The notes under the pieces were generated by a model. The model was not told the DNA's origin and did no database searches. It saw only the letters and a list, made by a program, of their open reading frames with translations. The translations under genes were made by a program, and so were the position numbers. A DNA stretch of 64,000 nucleotides from Candidatus Zixiibacteriota bacterium (GTDB taxonomy: Bacteria > RBG-13-66-14 > B26-G2 > WVWN01). The stretch spans positions 1-64,000 of the forward strand of contig WVWN01000053.1 of assembly GCA_011773985.1 (NCBI GenBank), written 5' to 3'. This document shows, in pieces, positions 1 to 10,260 of the stretch. Within the stretch, counting starts at the first letter, position 1, and each line of letters starts with the position of its first letter.

Positions 1-185
1 GCCGTCGCGTCCAAACGCCCGGGTGGATACACTTCAACCCGGCGAGATGGGGAGAGCACGTCAACTTCTTCGACGAGAAAACGGTACGCGTGTTGGCGGA
101 AAAGGCCGGCCTGGAGGTTTACCTCGTGGAAACCTGCGGCGACGACTTCTGGAGCGAGGCGCGCCGCCGTACCCTAACTTTATAA
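1..185 (+). CDS. C-terminal fragment of a probable class I SAM methyltransferase, truncated by the window edge
   Basis: Open frame from nt 3 reads ...TPGWIHFNPARWGEHVNFFDEKTVRVLAEKAGLEVYLVETCGDDFWSEARRRTLTL*, stop at 183-185. Resembles methyltransferase C-termini; too short for a firm call. Confidence 0.45.
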   Translation, partial: RRVQTPGWIHFNPARWGEHVNFFDEKTVRVLAEKAGLEVYLVETCGDDFWSEARRRTLTL

Positions 186-194
186 CCCGGAAAT

Positions 195-227
195 AAAAAA
201 GCCGGCCCGAAGGCCGGCTTAATTTTT
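195..227. terminator. Bidirectional intrinsic terminator between convergent genes
   Basis: AAAAAAGCCGGCCCGAAGGCCGGCTTAATTTTT: perfect GC stem with CGAA loop flanked by A and T tracts. Confidence 0.8.
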
Positions 228-239
228 AGGCGGCGATAG

Positions 240-1817
240 TTACTTGGCGTAGTCGACGGCGCGCGTCTCGCGAATGACGACCACCTTTATCTTGCCCGGG
301 TACTCCAATTCCTTCTCGATGGTCTCGGCTATGCGGCGCGCGAGCTCCTCGGCCTCGGCGTCCGAGACGCGGTCCTGCTCGACGATGATGCGAACCTCGC
401 GGCCGGCCTGGATGGCGTACGCCTTCGAGACGCCGGAGAAGGAATCGGCTATCTCCTCGAGCTTGGTTATACGCTTGATGTATGACTCGAGCGACTCGCG
501 GCGGGCGCCCGGGCGGGCGGCGCTGATGGCGTCCGCGGCGGCGACGAGCACCGCCTCCACGCTCTTCGGTTCGGTCCGGCCGTGGTGCGCCTCGCAGGCG
601 TTCACGACTTCCGGCGACTCGCCGAACTTACGCAAGAGGTCCGCGCCTATTTGGGGATGGGTACCCTCGACCTCGTGGTCCACGGCCTTGCCGACGTCGT
701 GCAAGAGGCCCGCGCGGCGCGCGCGAACCGCGGGTAGGCCAAGCTCGTTGGCCATAATGCCAGCGAGGTAGGCCACCTCTTTGGAGTGGCGCAGGACGTT
801 CTGGCCGTACGACGTGCGGTACTTGAGCCGCCCGAGCGTACGCACCAGCTCCGCGTCCATCTCGTCGATGTTCAGCTCGATAATCGTCGCCTCGCCCACG
901 TCGGCCAACTCCTGCCCGAGCTCGCCGCGGATCTTGTCGACGATCTCCTCGACGCGGCCGGGATGTATGCGGCCGTCGACGATAAGGCGCTCGAGCGCGC
1001 GCTTGGCGACCTCGCGCCGGACGGGGTCGAACGACGAGACGATGACCGCCTCGGGCGTGTCGTCAACGATGAGGTCGACGCCCGTCGCGGCCTCGATGGC
1101 GCGGATGTTGCGGCCCTCGCGGCCTATTATCCGGCCCTTCATCTCGTCGTTGGGGAGCTCGACGACGGAGACGGTGCTCTCGGCGACGTGGTTGGAGGCG
1201 CAGCGCTGGATGGCGAGGCTAATAATATCCCGGGCCAAGCGGTCCCCTTCCGCCACGGCCCGGTCTTTTATTTCCTTGATTGTGCGGGCGGCGTCGCGCG
1301 ACGCGTCGGCGACGAGGTTCCTCATTAAAATTTCTTTGGCCTCGAGCGCCGACATTCCGGATATCCGCTCGAGCATACGGTTCTGCTCCTCGGTCTTCCG
1401 GGCAAGCGCCTCTTCCTTATTCTTAAACGCCGCCTCGCGCCTGTCGAGGTTTTTTTCGCGGCCGCCAAGTTGATTTTCTTTCCTGTCGAAGACATCCGCC
1501 CGGCGCTCCAACGACTCTTCCTTCTGCCGGAGCCGATTCTCGAGGTTCTTCAGGTCGCGGTGCCGCTGTTCGTTTTCTCTTTCCGATTCCTCCTTTAACT
1601 TAAATATCTCATCTTTGGCTCTAAGTAACGCCGACGTCTTAATATTCTCTGCTTCGCGCTCCGCTTCCTCCGTTATCTTTGCGGCAATCTTCTCCGCGGT
1701 CTTAATTTTAGATTCGGCGACACGGCGCCGGACGATATACCCCAGCCAGAAGGATATCGCCCCGGCCACTACGATCGCCCCCAACAATATCAGTAACGTT
1801 TGGACGGGTGAGAACAT
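240..1817 (-). CDS. rny: Ribonuclease Y
   Basis: N-terminal TM helix, long coiled coil, KH domain ([15 protein letters not shown]) and HD domain ([17 protein letters not shown]). Likely start is the internal Met ([13 protein letters not shown]). Confidence 0.95.
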   Translation of the reverse strand: MFSPVQTLLILLGAIVVAGAISFWLGYIVRRRVAESKIKTAEKIAAKITEEAEREAENIKTSALLRAKDEIFKLKEESERENEQRHRDLKNLENRLRQKEESLERRADVFDRKENQLGGREKNLDRREAAFKNKEEALARKTEEQNRMLERISGMSALEAKEILMRNLVADASRDAARTIKEIKDRAVAEGDRLARDIISLAIQRCASNHVAESTVSVVELPNDEMKGRIIGREGRNIRAIEAATGVDLIVDDTPEAVIVSSFDPVRREVAKRALERLIVDGRIHPGRVEEIVDKIRGELGQELADVGEATIIELNIDEMDAELVRTLGRLKYRTSYGQNVLRHSKEVAYLAGIMANELGLPAVRARRAGLLHDVGKAVDHEVEGTHPQIGADLLRKFGESPEVVNACEAHHGRTEPKSVEAVLVAAADAISAARPGARRESLESYIKRITKLEEIADSFSGVSKAYAIQAGREVRIIVEQDRVSDAEAEELARRIAETIEKELEYPGKIKVVVIRETRAVDYAK

Positions 1818-2177
1818 GGTTACCTCCCCGCGCGACGACGGGAAGGCGGCTCGAGCCTCGGCAGCCGAAATCGGCCGGCGCGCGCGCCGCGGCGCGGCCA
1901 TAGCATCGGCGTCCGGCAGGCGCGCGCAATTCGTTTATTTTTTCGCGGTATATCATCAGCAAGGTCAACAAGTTATCGCTTAGACCTTCGTCGTACGGCT
2001 CGAGCGGCGCCAACTTGGAAGGACCGCTCCCCCTCTGACGGCCTTTCCCCGTCTCGCTCGGAATATATATTAAGGCCTGTCGACCGTATCGTTTACATTA
2101 TAAGTGATATCTGTCGCCTTATCAAGGAAATAATTCACGTTTGGGCCGAAAAAGCCTTCATTTCCAATAAATAATAA

Positions 2178-2196
2178 AGCCGACCCCGGGCCGGCT
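2178..2196 (-). terminator. Putative intrinsic terminator downstream of the PorV-like gene
   Basis: Minus strand AGCCGGCCCGGGGTCGGCTTTATTATTT: stem followed by an AT-rich tract. Confidence 0.45.
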
Positions 2197-2282
2197 CGTA
2201 AATAATTTTTATCAAATCCACCCCTATTGCGCGTCCGAGCATTTTTACCGTGCTGGTTACCTAAAATTTAAAACGACCAAAC

Positions 2283-3246
2283 TCACCACCCTATGCCCGC
2301 GGTAGCCACGTACGAATCCCCCAAATCGTCTTGCGGGCGCCAACAGAAATCGAACCGGTAATCCCCGGCGGCGACGCCTAGGCCCGCGGCCGGTACGCCC
2401 TCCGGGTAACGATACCCGGCGCGTAGCGCTAGAACCTTCGCGAGCGTACCCTCGCCCCCCACGGCGACGCCGACGTCGCCGTCCTTCCGGACGCGGCCCT
2501 CCACCGTAGCCACGAACCCGCGCGCGAAATCCACCGCCGCGGCCGCCCGTGCGGAAGCCGGGTATACGTCGCGGACCGCCTTCAGCTCGATATTCGGGGC
2601 AACGAGGTTATCGAGGGCGAGGCCTACGCGCGTGGCCGGCAGCGGCTTGAACAGAAAGCCGGCGTTCACGCCGAAACCGCCGTCCTGGTATTCGTAAATC
2701 TTCGTCGAAATGACTTTCAACGCAACGCCGAGGTTGTACGCGGGCTCCTCGCCGGCCACGACCTGGGCGCCGAGCCCTTTGCCCCAACCGAGCACGAGCG
2801 CCGTCTCGTAATCGGAGAAGGTGCGGCCCGTTAAACCCAACTCGCCGGCCTCGGGAATGCCGGACGCGCGGAAGTAATTTACGCCCGCGGCGAAGGTCCC
2901 CAAGGAAAAGCCGCGCCCCGACATATTGTAGGATATCGCGCCCGTAGCGTAAGTTATATCTTTGACGTTGGCGTACGGGTAATGGTAAGTAAACTCGACG
3001 CGGCCCCCCGGGACCTGGTCGAGGCCCGCGGGGTTGAAGAAGAGCGCGGAAGGGTCGTCGGCGACGGCGGCGAACGCGTTGGCCATGGCCGCGGCCCGGG
3101 CGCCCGCCCCCAAACCCAGCCACGCGCCGCTCGAGCCCCCCGCGGCGGCGGCGCCGGCTGCGGCCGCCGAGACGAGAGCCAGGCTAAGCGCGTAAAAAAA
3201 ACCTTTGGGTATAAAACGCAAAAACGCTTTCCTTCCAGCGTTCAAT
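2283..3246 (-). CDS. PorV/UPF0164-type outer-membrane beta-barrel protein
   Basis: Signal-like N-terminus, then GAWLGLGAGARAAAMANAFAAVADDPSALFFNPAGLDQVPGGRVEFTYH, the typical PorV/PorQ N-terminal pattern. The start is uncertain; the upstream part of the 451 aa ORF overlaps the thioesterase gene and looks spurious. Confidence 0.75.
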
Positions 3247-3679
3247 CCTTTGGAAAGCTGAGTTTCTCGGCCCACGAGGCCGGTATGCGGACGGGCCGGC
3301 CGTCGCGGCCCCGCGCCGCGTGAACGGTATAACCCTCCGCCAAGACCTCTTCGCCCCGCTTCACGACGTAATCGAAGCGAACCCTCGCCCGCCCGGCCCC
3401 GCCGATGGACGTCTCGACCGCCAGCTCGTCCTCGAAGCGCGCGGGCGCGTGGTACTTGCAGTAGGCCTCCGCGACCGGCATATATACGCCCGCGGCCTCC
3501 ATCGCCGAATACGGCAAGCCCTTCGCGCGGAGGTAGGCGACGCGGCCGTCCTCGAAGTAGGCCAGGTAGTCGCCGTAGTATACGACGCCCATGGCGTCGG
3601 TCTCGGCGTAGCGCACGCGAAGGGGCGTCACGACGCACGCGCGGCCGCCACGGTTATCCACCCTCACGTCGTGAACCAT
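3242..3679 (-). CDS. Hotdog-fold acyl-CoA thioesterase (YbgC/4HBT-like)
   Basis: VRYAETDAMGVVYYGDYLAYFEDGRVAYLR motif. Overlaps the 3' end of accA. Confidence 0.88.
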   Translation of the reverse strand: MVHDVRVDNRGGRACVVTPLRVRYAETDAMGVVYYGDYLAYFEDGRVAYLRAKGLPYSAMEAAGVYMPVAEAYCKYHAPARFEDELAVETSIGGAGRARVRFDYVVKRGEEVLAEGYTVHAARGRDGRPVRIPASWAEKLSFPKD

Positions 3680-4643
3680 CCTCGAAGAAGCCCATCGCGA
3701 GGAATTTCTTACGCCGGTCTTCCCGAAGCTCGTCGCCCGAAATCTTCTCCAATTCGGCCAGGTGGCGCTCGAGCGCGTCGCCCAGAAGCTCCGCGGCGAG
3801 GTCGTAGTCGCGGTGGGCACCGTAAGGCGGCTCCTTCACTATCTCGTCGACGACGCCGAGGTCCGTCAGGTCTTGCGCCGTGATCTTCAGCGCTGCCGCG
3901 GCCTGGGGCGCGAACGCTCGGTCGCGCCAGAGGATGGCCGCGCACCCCTCTGGAGATATTACCGAGTAGTAGGCGTACTCCTGCATCAGGACGCGGTTGC
4001 CGACGCCGATGCCGAAGGCGCCCCCGGAGCCGCCCTCGCCTACGACCGCCACCACGAACGGCACCTGGAGGTTAAACATCTCGAGGACGTTGCGCGCGAT
4101 GGCCTCGGCCTGGCCCCGTTCCTCGGCGCCGATGCCCGGGTACGCGCCGGCGGTATCCAAAAAAGATATTACGGGCAAGGCGAACTTGTCCGCGAGCCTC
4201 ATCAGGCGAAGCGCCTTGCGATATCCCTCCGGATGGGGCGAGCCGAAATTGTGTCGTATTTTATCGGCGGTCTTCCGGCCTTTCTCGTGCCCCATCCAAA
4301 CCACCTTGCGGCCGCGGAACCGCCCGACGCCGCACACGATGGCCTGGTCGTCGCGGAAGAGGCGGTCGCCGTGGAACTCGAGGGGGCCTTCGATAAGCCG
4401 GCGGACGTAATCCATAGTATAGGGGCGGTTCGGGTGGCGGGCAAGGAGGACGCGGTCCCACGCTGTCAGGTTCGCGTATATTTCGGCGCGGCGCTCGGCG
4501 AGCTCGCGCTCGCGCGCGGCGAGCTCGGCCCCCGCGGCCTCGTCGCCCTCCTTCGCCTTAGCGCGGAGGACCTCAACCTGCTCCTCCAACGTGACAAGCG
4601 GCTTCTCGAACTCGAGGGCGAATTTCTTCGTCTCTACGGCCAT
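3654..4643 (-). CDS. accA: Acetyl-CoA carboxylase carboxyltransferase subunit alpha
   Basis: Full-length AccA pattern: LARHPNRPYTMDYVRRLIEGPLEFHGDRLFRDDQAIVCGVGRFRGRKVVWMGHEKGRKT, SYYSVISPEGCAAILWRD. Confidence 0.95.
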   Translation of the reverse strand: MAVETKKFALEFEKPLVTLEEQVEVLRAKAKEGDEAAGAELAARERELAERRAEIYANLTAWDRVLLARHPNRPYTMDYVRRLIEGPLEFHGDRLFRDDQAIVCGVGRFRGRKVVWMGHEKGRKTADKIRHNFGSPHPEGYRKALRLMRLADKFALPVISFLDTAGAYPGIGAEERGQAEAIARNVLEMFNLQVPFVVAVVGEGGSGGAFGIGVGNRVLMQEYAYYSVISPEGCAAILWRDRAFAPQAAAALKITAQDLTDLGVVDEIVKEPPYGAHRDYDLAAELLGDALERHLAELEKISGDELREDRRKKFLAMGFFEDGSRREGG

Positions 4644-4659
4644 CGGTCGCTGACGGGCT

Positions 4660-5517
4660 CTAGAACGAGCCGATATACGTTAAGTAGAGCACGCGCGAAT
4701 AACCGCCCTCTTCGCCGAGCTTGGCGACCTGATTCTCGAGAAGGTTGGTCGCCCAGAACTCGAGGTTGAAGTTATCGGTCACGCGCCACCGTACGCCGGC
4801 GTCGAGGTAGCCGCGGCCCATCCCGAGCGATTTCGACTCGTCGTCGTTAAGGCCCATATCGTACGCCCCGAGCAACATCAGGTGGGGGCCGAGGCCTTTC
4901 TCCAGCGCGCCGAAAACGTCCACGCCGTCGGCGTCCACGTCCTCGACGACGTTATAGGAAACGCCGACGTGCAGGCCCAGCGGCCCAAGGAGTTCGATTT
5001 CCTGGGAGAACGCGGCGTAAAAACCTTTGGCTTTGAACTGATACCGGTCGTAGTGAACTTGTTTGCGCTCGGTGCGCTCGACGTACGGGTCGAAGTCGTA
5101 ATACCTGCCGTGGCCCTGGTCGTCGTAGCCGACGGCCACCGCGGGCATTATCGGGCCGCCGTTCGTGATGCGGAACTTGGCCTGGAAGCCGGGGCGGGGG
5201 TTCATCGTCGGCGCGGCGTTGCCGAAGACGTCTACCCCGCCGTAGGATATCCCCGCGGTTAGGTAGTTCAGGATGCCGATCTCGCCCCGCACTACGAACG
5301 GCCCGACGCCGATGCTCCCGGCATATTCGCCGCGGGGACGCGCCCACGCCGTAGGGGTTTGGATGACGTAGGTTTCGCCCTCGGGCACGAAATCCTCCTG
5401 GGCGGCGGCCGTCGCGGCCGCCACCGTCACGCCGAAGGTCAGAAACCACGCCGCGCGCCGTGCTTTAAGCATAAGTTTCCCTTCTGAAAACTTTGATGCC
5501 ATAATCGCGGCTCCCAC
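4660..5517 (-). CDS. Secreted/outer-membrane beta-barrel-like hypothetical protein
   Basis: Signal peptide (MLKARRAAWFLTFGVTVAAATAAAQ) and alternating beta-strand pattern with a C-terminal aromatic (YIGSF). The true start may be internal. Confidence 0.55.
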   Translation of the reverse strand: MGAAIMASKFSEGKLMLKARRAAWFLTFGVTVAAATAAAQEDFVPEGETYVIQTPTAWARPRGEYAGSIGVGPFVVRGEIGILNYLTAGISYGGVDVFGNAAPTMNPRPGFQAKFRITNGGPIMPAVAVGYDDQGHGRYYDFDPYVERTERKQVHYDRYQFKAKGFYAAFSQEIELLGPLGLHVGVSYNVVEDVDADGVDVFGALEKGLGPHLMLLGAYDMGLNDDESKSLGMGRGYLDAGVRWRVTDNFNLEFWATNLLENQVAKLGEEGGYSRVLYLTYIGSF

Positions 5518-5563
5518 AGAAAGGTTCGTAGACTAATAACCTACCGCCGCCGCGGAGTCAAGT

Positions 5564-6808
5564 CTAATCCTTGGCCTCGCCCTTACCTTCCGGCTTCAAC
5601 GTAAGGCGGACTTGGTTCACCTTTCGCGCGTCGGCCGCGGTCACGTAAAATTCGAGGCTCCCGAAAGTGAACCGTTCGCCGGACCCCGGCACCCTACCGG
5701 ATAACGAGGAAACAAACCCACCCACGGTCTCGAAGTCTTCTTCCGGGATGGCGATGGCGAGCTGCTCGTTCAACTCGCCGATGTCCGCGCGCCCCGCGAC
5801 CAGCCAAACGCCGTCGCCGACTTTCTCGAGGAGTTTTACCTCCGCGTCGTATTCGTCGTGTATTTCGCCGACGATCTCCTCGAGCACGTCCTCGAGCGTA
5901 ATCAAGCCGGCGGTGCCGCCGTACTCGTCAACGACGATCGCAAATTGCGCCTTTGCGGCTCGGAACTCCCGCAAAAGTTCGTTCACCTTCTTCGACTCCG
6001 GCACGTAGAAGGGCTCACGCAAAACGGACCTCAGATCTTCGCCCGTGGCCTCGAGCGTGAAAATGTCCTTGGCGTGAAGTATGCCCACCACGGTATCGGG
6101 CGACTCGTCTACTACGGGTATGCGCGAAAAACCCTTTTCGACGACGACGCGTTTAATATCCTCGATGGCGTCGCGGATGTCCGCGGTGACCATCTCGACC
6201 CGCGGTACCATAACCTCGCGCGCGAGGGTCTCGCGGATGCTGATGATGCCGTTTATCATTTCGCGCTCTTCTTCCGCGAGGCGGGTGTCGTCGGCCACGT
6301 CCGCGGCTTCCATCTCGGCCGCGGGCGACACGGCCGCCGGCTCTATGCCCGCGTGGGTTATCCTGGCAAACCCAAATGCGACGGCCTTCGCCAACCAGAT
6401 CAACGGGAACAGAACGAGGTAGACGAATTTGGCTACGGGGCCGACGAAGTAACCGAGGACCGCCGCTGCGGCGTCCGGCAAAATTGCCCGCGCCGCGGCG
6501 CGCACCAGGTAGAGGACGGCGGCGCAAGCCAACCATACCACGACCAGAGGAACGACCGGCGCTCGAGCCGCAAAAAGCGACGCGGCTAAATACGAAGCGG
6601 CTATCAAAAGTAAGACCTCGACGAAAAACAGCGCGTTGAGTACGGCCAGCGGCACCGCCAGCCTGCCCGCGCCCTCGCCCCCCGGGCCGCGGCCGCGGGA
6701 CGCGGTCACGAGGACCGCGGACCTCGAGATGACGAATAACGCGTAAGCGACGACTACCCCGATAACTGTTATTAGTGATGGAGGTTCGTCCACGTACATC
6801 GACCTCAC
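5564..6808 (-). CDS. CNNM/CorC/HlyC-family protein with CBS domains
   Basis: N-terminal TM region, then IREVMVPR-like segment (ETLAREVMVPRVEMVTAD), CBS pair, QFAIVVDEYGGTAGLITLEDVLEEIVGEIHDEYD and a CorC_HlyC domain. Confidence 0.9.
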   Translation of the reverse strand: MRSMYVDEPPSLITVIGVVVAYALFVISRSAVLVTASRGRGPGGEGAGRLAVPLAVLNALFFVEVLLLIAASYLAASLFAARAPVVPLVVVWLACAAVLYLVRAAARAILPDAAAAVLGYFVGPVAKFVYLVLFPLIWLAKAVAFGFARITHAGIEPAAVSPAAEMEAADVADDTRLAEEEREMINGIISIRETLAREVMVPRVEMVTADIRDAIEDIKRVVVEKGFSRIPVVDESPDTVVGILHAKDIFTLEATGEDLRSVLREPFYVPESKKVNELLREFRAAKAQFAIVVDEYGGTAGLITLEDVLEEIVGEIHDEYDAEVKLLEKVGDGVWLVAGRADIGELNEQLAIAIPEEDFETVGGFVSSLSGRVPGSGERFTFGSLEFYVTAADARKVNQVRLTLKPEGKGEAKD

Positions 6809-6823
6809 TTTCCTACCGTGGCT

Positions 6824-7567
6824 TTACGTGAATATCCAAAAGCAGAACGCCGTAACGCTTACGCCCAAAAAGGCGCCCGCCGCTACTTCGAGTATCGAAT
6901 GTATCCCCAAACGGATCCTCGATATCACGATCGTCAAAGCTAACAGAAGCGTTATTACGGCTACGAGCGGGTCGCGCGTAAGCCACGAAGCCGCGGCCGA
7001 TAAACCGAAGGCGGCCGCGGCGTGGCCGCTCGGAAGGCCGCCGCGCAGGAAAGTCCCCCTGCCCGTTACGGCCTTTAGGATTATGACTAAGAGAATCGTA
7101 AGGCCCAACGAGGTTAGCGCTACGTGCGAGGGCGCGCGCCGTACGTTTACGATGGTTGTAACGATAGGGCCTTTGAGGGCGTCGAAAAATATAAGGTATC
7201 CCACGAGCACGGCGTTCAAAGCGGCGAACAACACCGCGCCCGCAGCTACGTCCTTCGCAATCCGCGCTAAAGGATGGTACCGTTCGACCGCTAAATCCAA
7301 TATAACCTCGAGCGACGAGTTAACCATTTCCGTGATCAGGACCAACGCGATCGTGATCAACAATAAAATTAGCTCGACCTTGGTGATGGAAAGCCACACG
7401 CTCGCGAACAAGACGAGGGCCGTTACGGCGAAGTGGATCTTCACGTTGCGCTGGGTGCGCAGCGCGTATACGATGCCCTCCAAAGCACTGTTGAACGAGC
7501 GGGCGAGGCCGCCCTCCCTTAAAAAGGACCCTTTCTTCGGCCGCGGCTTTTTGTCGGCGGCGGTCAC
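6824..7567 (-). CDS. Fused diacylglycerol/undecaprenol kinase (DgkA) - PAP2 phosphatase membrane protein
   Basis: DgkA-type TEMVNSSLEVILDLAVERYHPLARIAKDVAAGAVL followed by PAP2 motifs GGLPSGHAAAAFG and SRIRLGIHSILEV. Confidence 0.88.
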   Translation of the reverse strand: MTAADKKPRPKKGSFLREGGLARSFNSALEGIVYALRTQRNVKIHFAVTALVLFASVWLSITKVELILLLITIALVLITEMVNSSLEVILDLAVERYHPLARIAKDVAAGAVLFAALNAVLVGYLIFFDALKGPIVTTIVNVRRAPSHVALTSLGLTILLVIILKAVTGRGTFLRGGLPSGHAAAAFGLSAAASWLTRDPLVAVITLLLALTIVISRIRLGIHSILEVAAGAFLGVSVTAFCFWIFT

Positions 7568-7574
7568 TCTCCTC

Positions 7575-8027
7575 CTACTCGGGCCCGGCTACGAGGCGCG
7601 CCGCAGCCCTTTCCATCTCCGCCCCGCCCTCGTCGGTCTCGTCGCCATACCCGGCGAGGTGGAGAAGGCCGTGAGCGACGAGGAAGGCGAGCTCTTCATC
7701 CAAGGAAACGCCCCGCCGCGCGGCCTGCTCTCGCGCGCGGTCGGCTGAAACGTAGACTTCGCCCCACAACCATATTTCTTCCGGCTCCGGCGCATCCCGT
7801 CCTATGGCAAAGGCGAGGACGTCCGTCGGCCCTTCGCGGCCGCGGTACTTCTTGTTCAATTCCGCGAGCAACGCGTCGTCCGCTATCGTAACCTCGACCA
7901 CGGCCTCCGCCGGCACGCCGCGCTCCTCGCGGTAACGCGCGACCAACGCCTCGAGCCGACGACGGCTAGTAGGACTTAGTTTCGGCAGAATGTGTAGACA
8001 AATACGGGACGACGTATTGTTCGGCAT
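7575..8027 (-). CDS. ybeY: Endoribonuclease YbeY (rRNA maturation factor)
   Basis: NKKYRGREGPTDVLAFAI and HGLLHLAGYGDE, in the conserved ybeY-pgpH-phoH gene order. Confidence 0.9.
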   Translation of the reverse strand: MPNNTSSRICLHILPKLSPTSRRRLEALVARYREERGVPAEAVVEVTIADDALLAELNKKYRGREGPTDVLAFAIGRDAPEPEEIWLWGEVYVSADRAREQAARRGVSLDEELAFLVAHGLLHLAGYGDETDEGGAEMERAAARLVAGPE

Positions 8028-10251
8028 CTTCGGGATAAGTTGGGCGAATATGGAATATACTGCTAAGGGCTTTTATCAAACTCTCCTTGACGACGTGGAT
8101 CTGGGCAAGGGTCAGGTCGCACTCGTCGAGCTGGCCGTCGGCGAGACGAGCGGCCACGATCTTTTCGACCATCGAGCGGATGTTGGTGGGCGTTGGCTCG
8201 TCGAGGGAACGGGAAGCCGATTCCACGGCATCCGCGAGCATAACTATGGCGGAAACCTTGCCGTGCGGCTTCGGCCCCGGGTAACGGAAATCGTCCTCGG
8301 CCAGCACTTTATGTTCGTCCGATTTTATGGCCTCCTGGTAAAAGAAAGATATCAGGCCCGTACCGTGGTGCTCGGATATTACGTTGATGATGGGGGGGGG
8401 CAGGCCCGCCTCCTCTGCCGTCTTCGCGCCCTGTTTGGTATGGGAGGCGACGACGAGGCTGCTCATCTGAGGCGAGAGGTGTTCGTGGCGGCGGCCCTCG
8501 GAGCCGGTATTCTCCGCGAAATAGGCCGGCGCGCGCAACTTCCCGATATCGTGATAATAGGCTGCTACGCGCGTCAGGAGCGGGTTCGCGCCCACGGCGG
8601 CCGCCGCCACTTCCGCCAGGCTCCCCACGACAACGCTGTGGTGGTAAGTTCCCGGCGCTTCCAACAGCAGCTTGCGTAACAGCGGGTGATTGAGGTCCGC
8701 GAGCTCGAGCAGCTTCAGGTCCGTTACGACATCGAACGCCATCTCGAACAAGGGCAAGAGTATGGCCAGGATAGCTACGCTTGCGGCCGAGAGCACCGCG
8801 CCCCACCAAATTTCCTCGCCAACGGCCCGCCAGGGGGTCATGTCGACGAGGCCGATGCCCACGGCTGCGGCCGCCGCCGCCAGCGCGATGCCGATAAACA
8901 CGCGGTAGAAGTCGGACCTCCGCCGAATGTGCGCGACGAGGAAAACGCTCACGGCTGCCGCGGCGAGAGCCATGAAACCGGGCCGGAAAGCCAAGCCCGC
9001 CATTACCGCCGATAAAACGGCCAACGTTATCGCGGCAACGAAACCGAAACCCACGTCCACTAAAAGCGTTATGAGCATCGCCCCGAGACATGCCGCGAAT
9101 ATATATACCGACAGCGGCGAATAATTAACTAAAACCAAAGCGAGTACGCGCGAGACGAAACACGAGGCGACCAGGATGACGCTCAACATCCACCAATAAC
9201 GTAGTTCCGCCGATAAAGAAGGTCGATAGCGGAAAAAAAATATCCCCAGTACGGTGAGAGTTATCGCCACGAGCAAGGACCGCCCCCCGAGCGAGACGGC
9301 GAGGTTCTTTAGCGTCCTTCCGGAATAAAGCGCATCTACGGCTCGAATCTGGGCGGGGGTTATTACGTTGTTACGGTCGACGATTCTCTCGTTCTCTTCG
9401 ACCCAACGCTCGACGGTATCGACGGCCTCCCGCGCCTCCCGGCGGCGTCGCTCGGTCTCGCCCTCGTCGTAAAGTAGATTGGGGCGCGCGTTTAAAGCTA
9501 CGACCCCGGATACGGCCCCGCCCTCTTCCGGGGATAAAGAGGCGTCCTCGGAAGTGAGGGCCCGCGCGCGGGCCGCGGCCGTCGCCGGATTCAAAAGTTC
9601 GTCGGCGCTTACGACGTTCTCGCCCTCGCCTTCGCGTTGGAGTAGCGTAGCCGTTTTACCCAGCCCTCGCCTTGCCATCTCCGCAGCATCCAAAATGCCG
9701 TCGGCGAACAACGCGGCCAAAAGCTCCGCAGACCGGCCGCGAACCAAATCCAGCGTCTCCGCGTCCGCCTCCAACAAATATACGAGCGTATCGGGGCTGA
9801 GGGCTATGCTCAGCTCGCCCACGAACGCGTCGCGTTCGCCGCTCGGCTTGGCGGCGTACGTATCGGCCAGTTGACGGAGGATGACGAAAAACTCGTTAAG
9901 CTCGTCTTCGGCTATGCCCGCGATGTGCGGGTTCTCGCGGAAAACGGGCAAGACCCGCGCCGCGGCCTCCGCTTGTTCGCGCCGAAGCGTCGTGCGGTCC
10001 TTGTCCACGGCGAATTTATAGGGAGCCGTGATGTCGGCCTTGGCTATCGCCCCCTCCGTCAGCTGAGGACGGCGGAAGAATTGGCTGGGCGTCACGAGGA
10101 CCGAGAGCGCTACGAACGTCCCGACGCCAATTGCGGCGCGTTTGACGCCGAGGCGACGCCAAGGCCTTTCGGCTCTTTTTCGGCCGAAGCCCCGCGGGCG
10201 CCCCGTAAAAAACCGCCGCAACCTCACGCGAAATCTCTTCCCGAACGCCAC
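7966..10251 (-). CDS. pgpH: 7TM-HD phosphohydrolase, PgpH-like (c-di-AMP phosphodiesterase family)
   Basis: Extracellular 7TMR-HDED-like region, seven TM segments, HD domain (YHDIGKLRAPAYFAENT, HHGTGLISFFYQEA). The C-terminus overlaps ybeY. Confidence 0.9.
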   Translation of the reverse strand: MAFGKRFRVRLRRFFTGRPRGFGRKRAERPWRRLGVKRAAIGVGTFVALSVLVTPSQFFRRPQLTEGAIAKADITAPYKFAVDKDRTTLRREQAEAAARVLPVFRENPHIAGIAEDELNEFFVILRQLADTYAAKPSGERDAFVGELSIALSPDTLVYLLEADAETLDLVRGRSAELLAALFADGILDAAEMARRGLGKTATLLQREGEGENVVSADELLNPATAAARARALTSEDASLSPEEGGAVSGVVALNARPNLLYDEGETERRRREAREAVDTVERWVEENERIVDRNNVITPAQIRAVDALYSGRTLKNLAVSLGGRSLLVAITLTVLGIFFFRYRPSLSAELRYWWMLSVILVASCFVSRVLALVLVNYSPLSVYIFAACLGAMLITLLVDVGFGFVAAITLAVLSAVMAGLAFRPGFMALAAAAVSVFLVAHIRRRSDFYRVFIGIALAAAAAAVGIGLVDMTPWRAVGEEIWWGAVLSAASVAILAILLPLFEMAFDVVTDLKLLELADLNHPLLRKLLLEAPGTYHHSVVVGSLAEVAAAAVGANPLLTRVAAYYHDIGKLRAPAYFAENTGSEGRRHEHLSPQMSSLVVASHTKQGAKTAEEAGLPPPIINVISEHHGTGLISFFYQEAIKSDEHKVLAEDDFRYPGPKPHGKVSAIVMLADAVESASRSLDEPTPTNIRSMVEKIVAARLADGQLDECDLTLAQIHVVKESLIKALSSIFHIRPTYPEDAEQYVVPYLSTHSAETKSY

Positions 10252-10260
10252 GCTATATCC

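Noticed and set aside
1708-2013. 101-aa ORF upstream of and overlapping rny
   Set aside because: The first ~30 residues look protein-like ([18 protein letters not shown]), but the rest overlaps the rny start and is low-complexity; not enough to call a gene.
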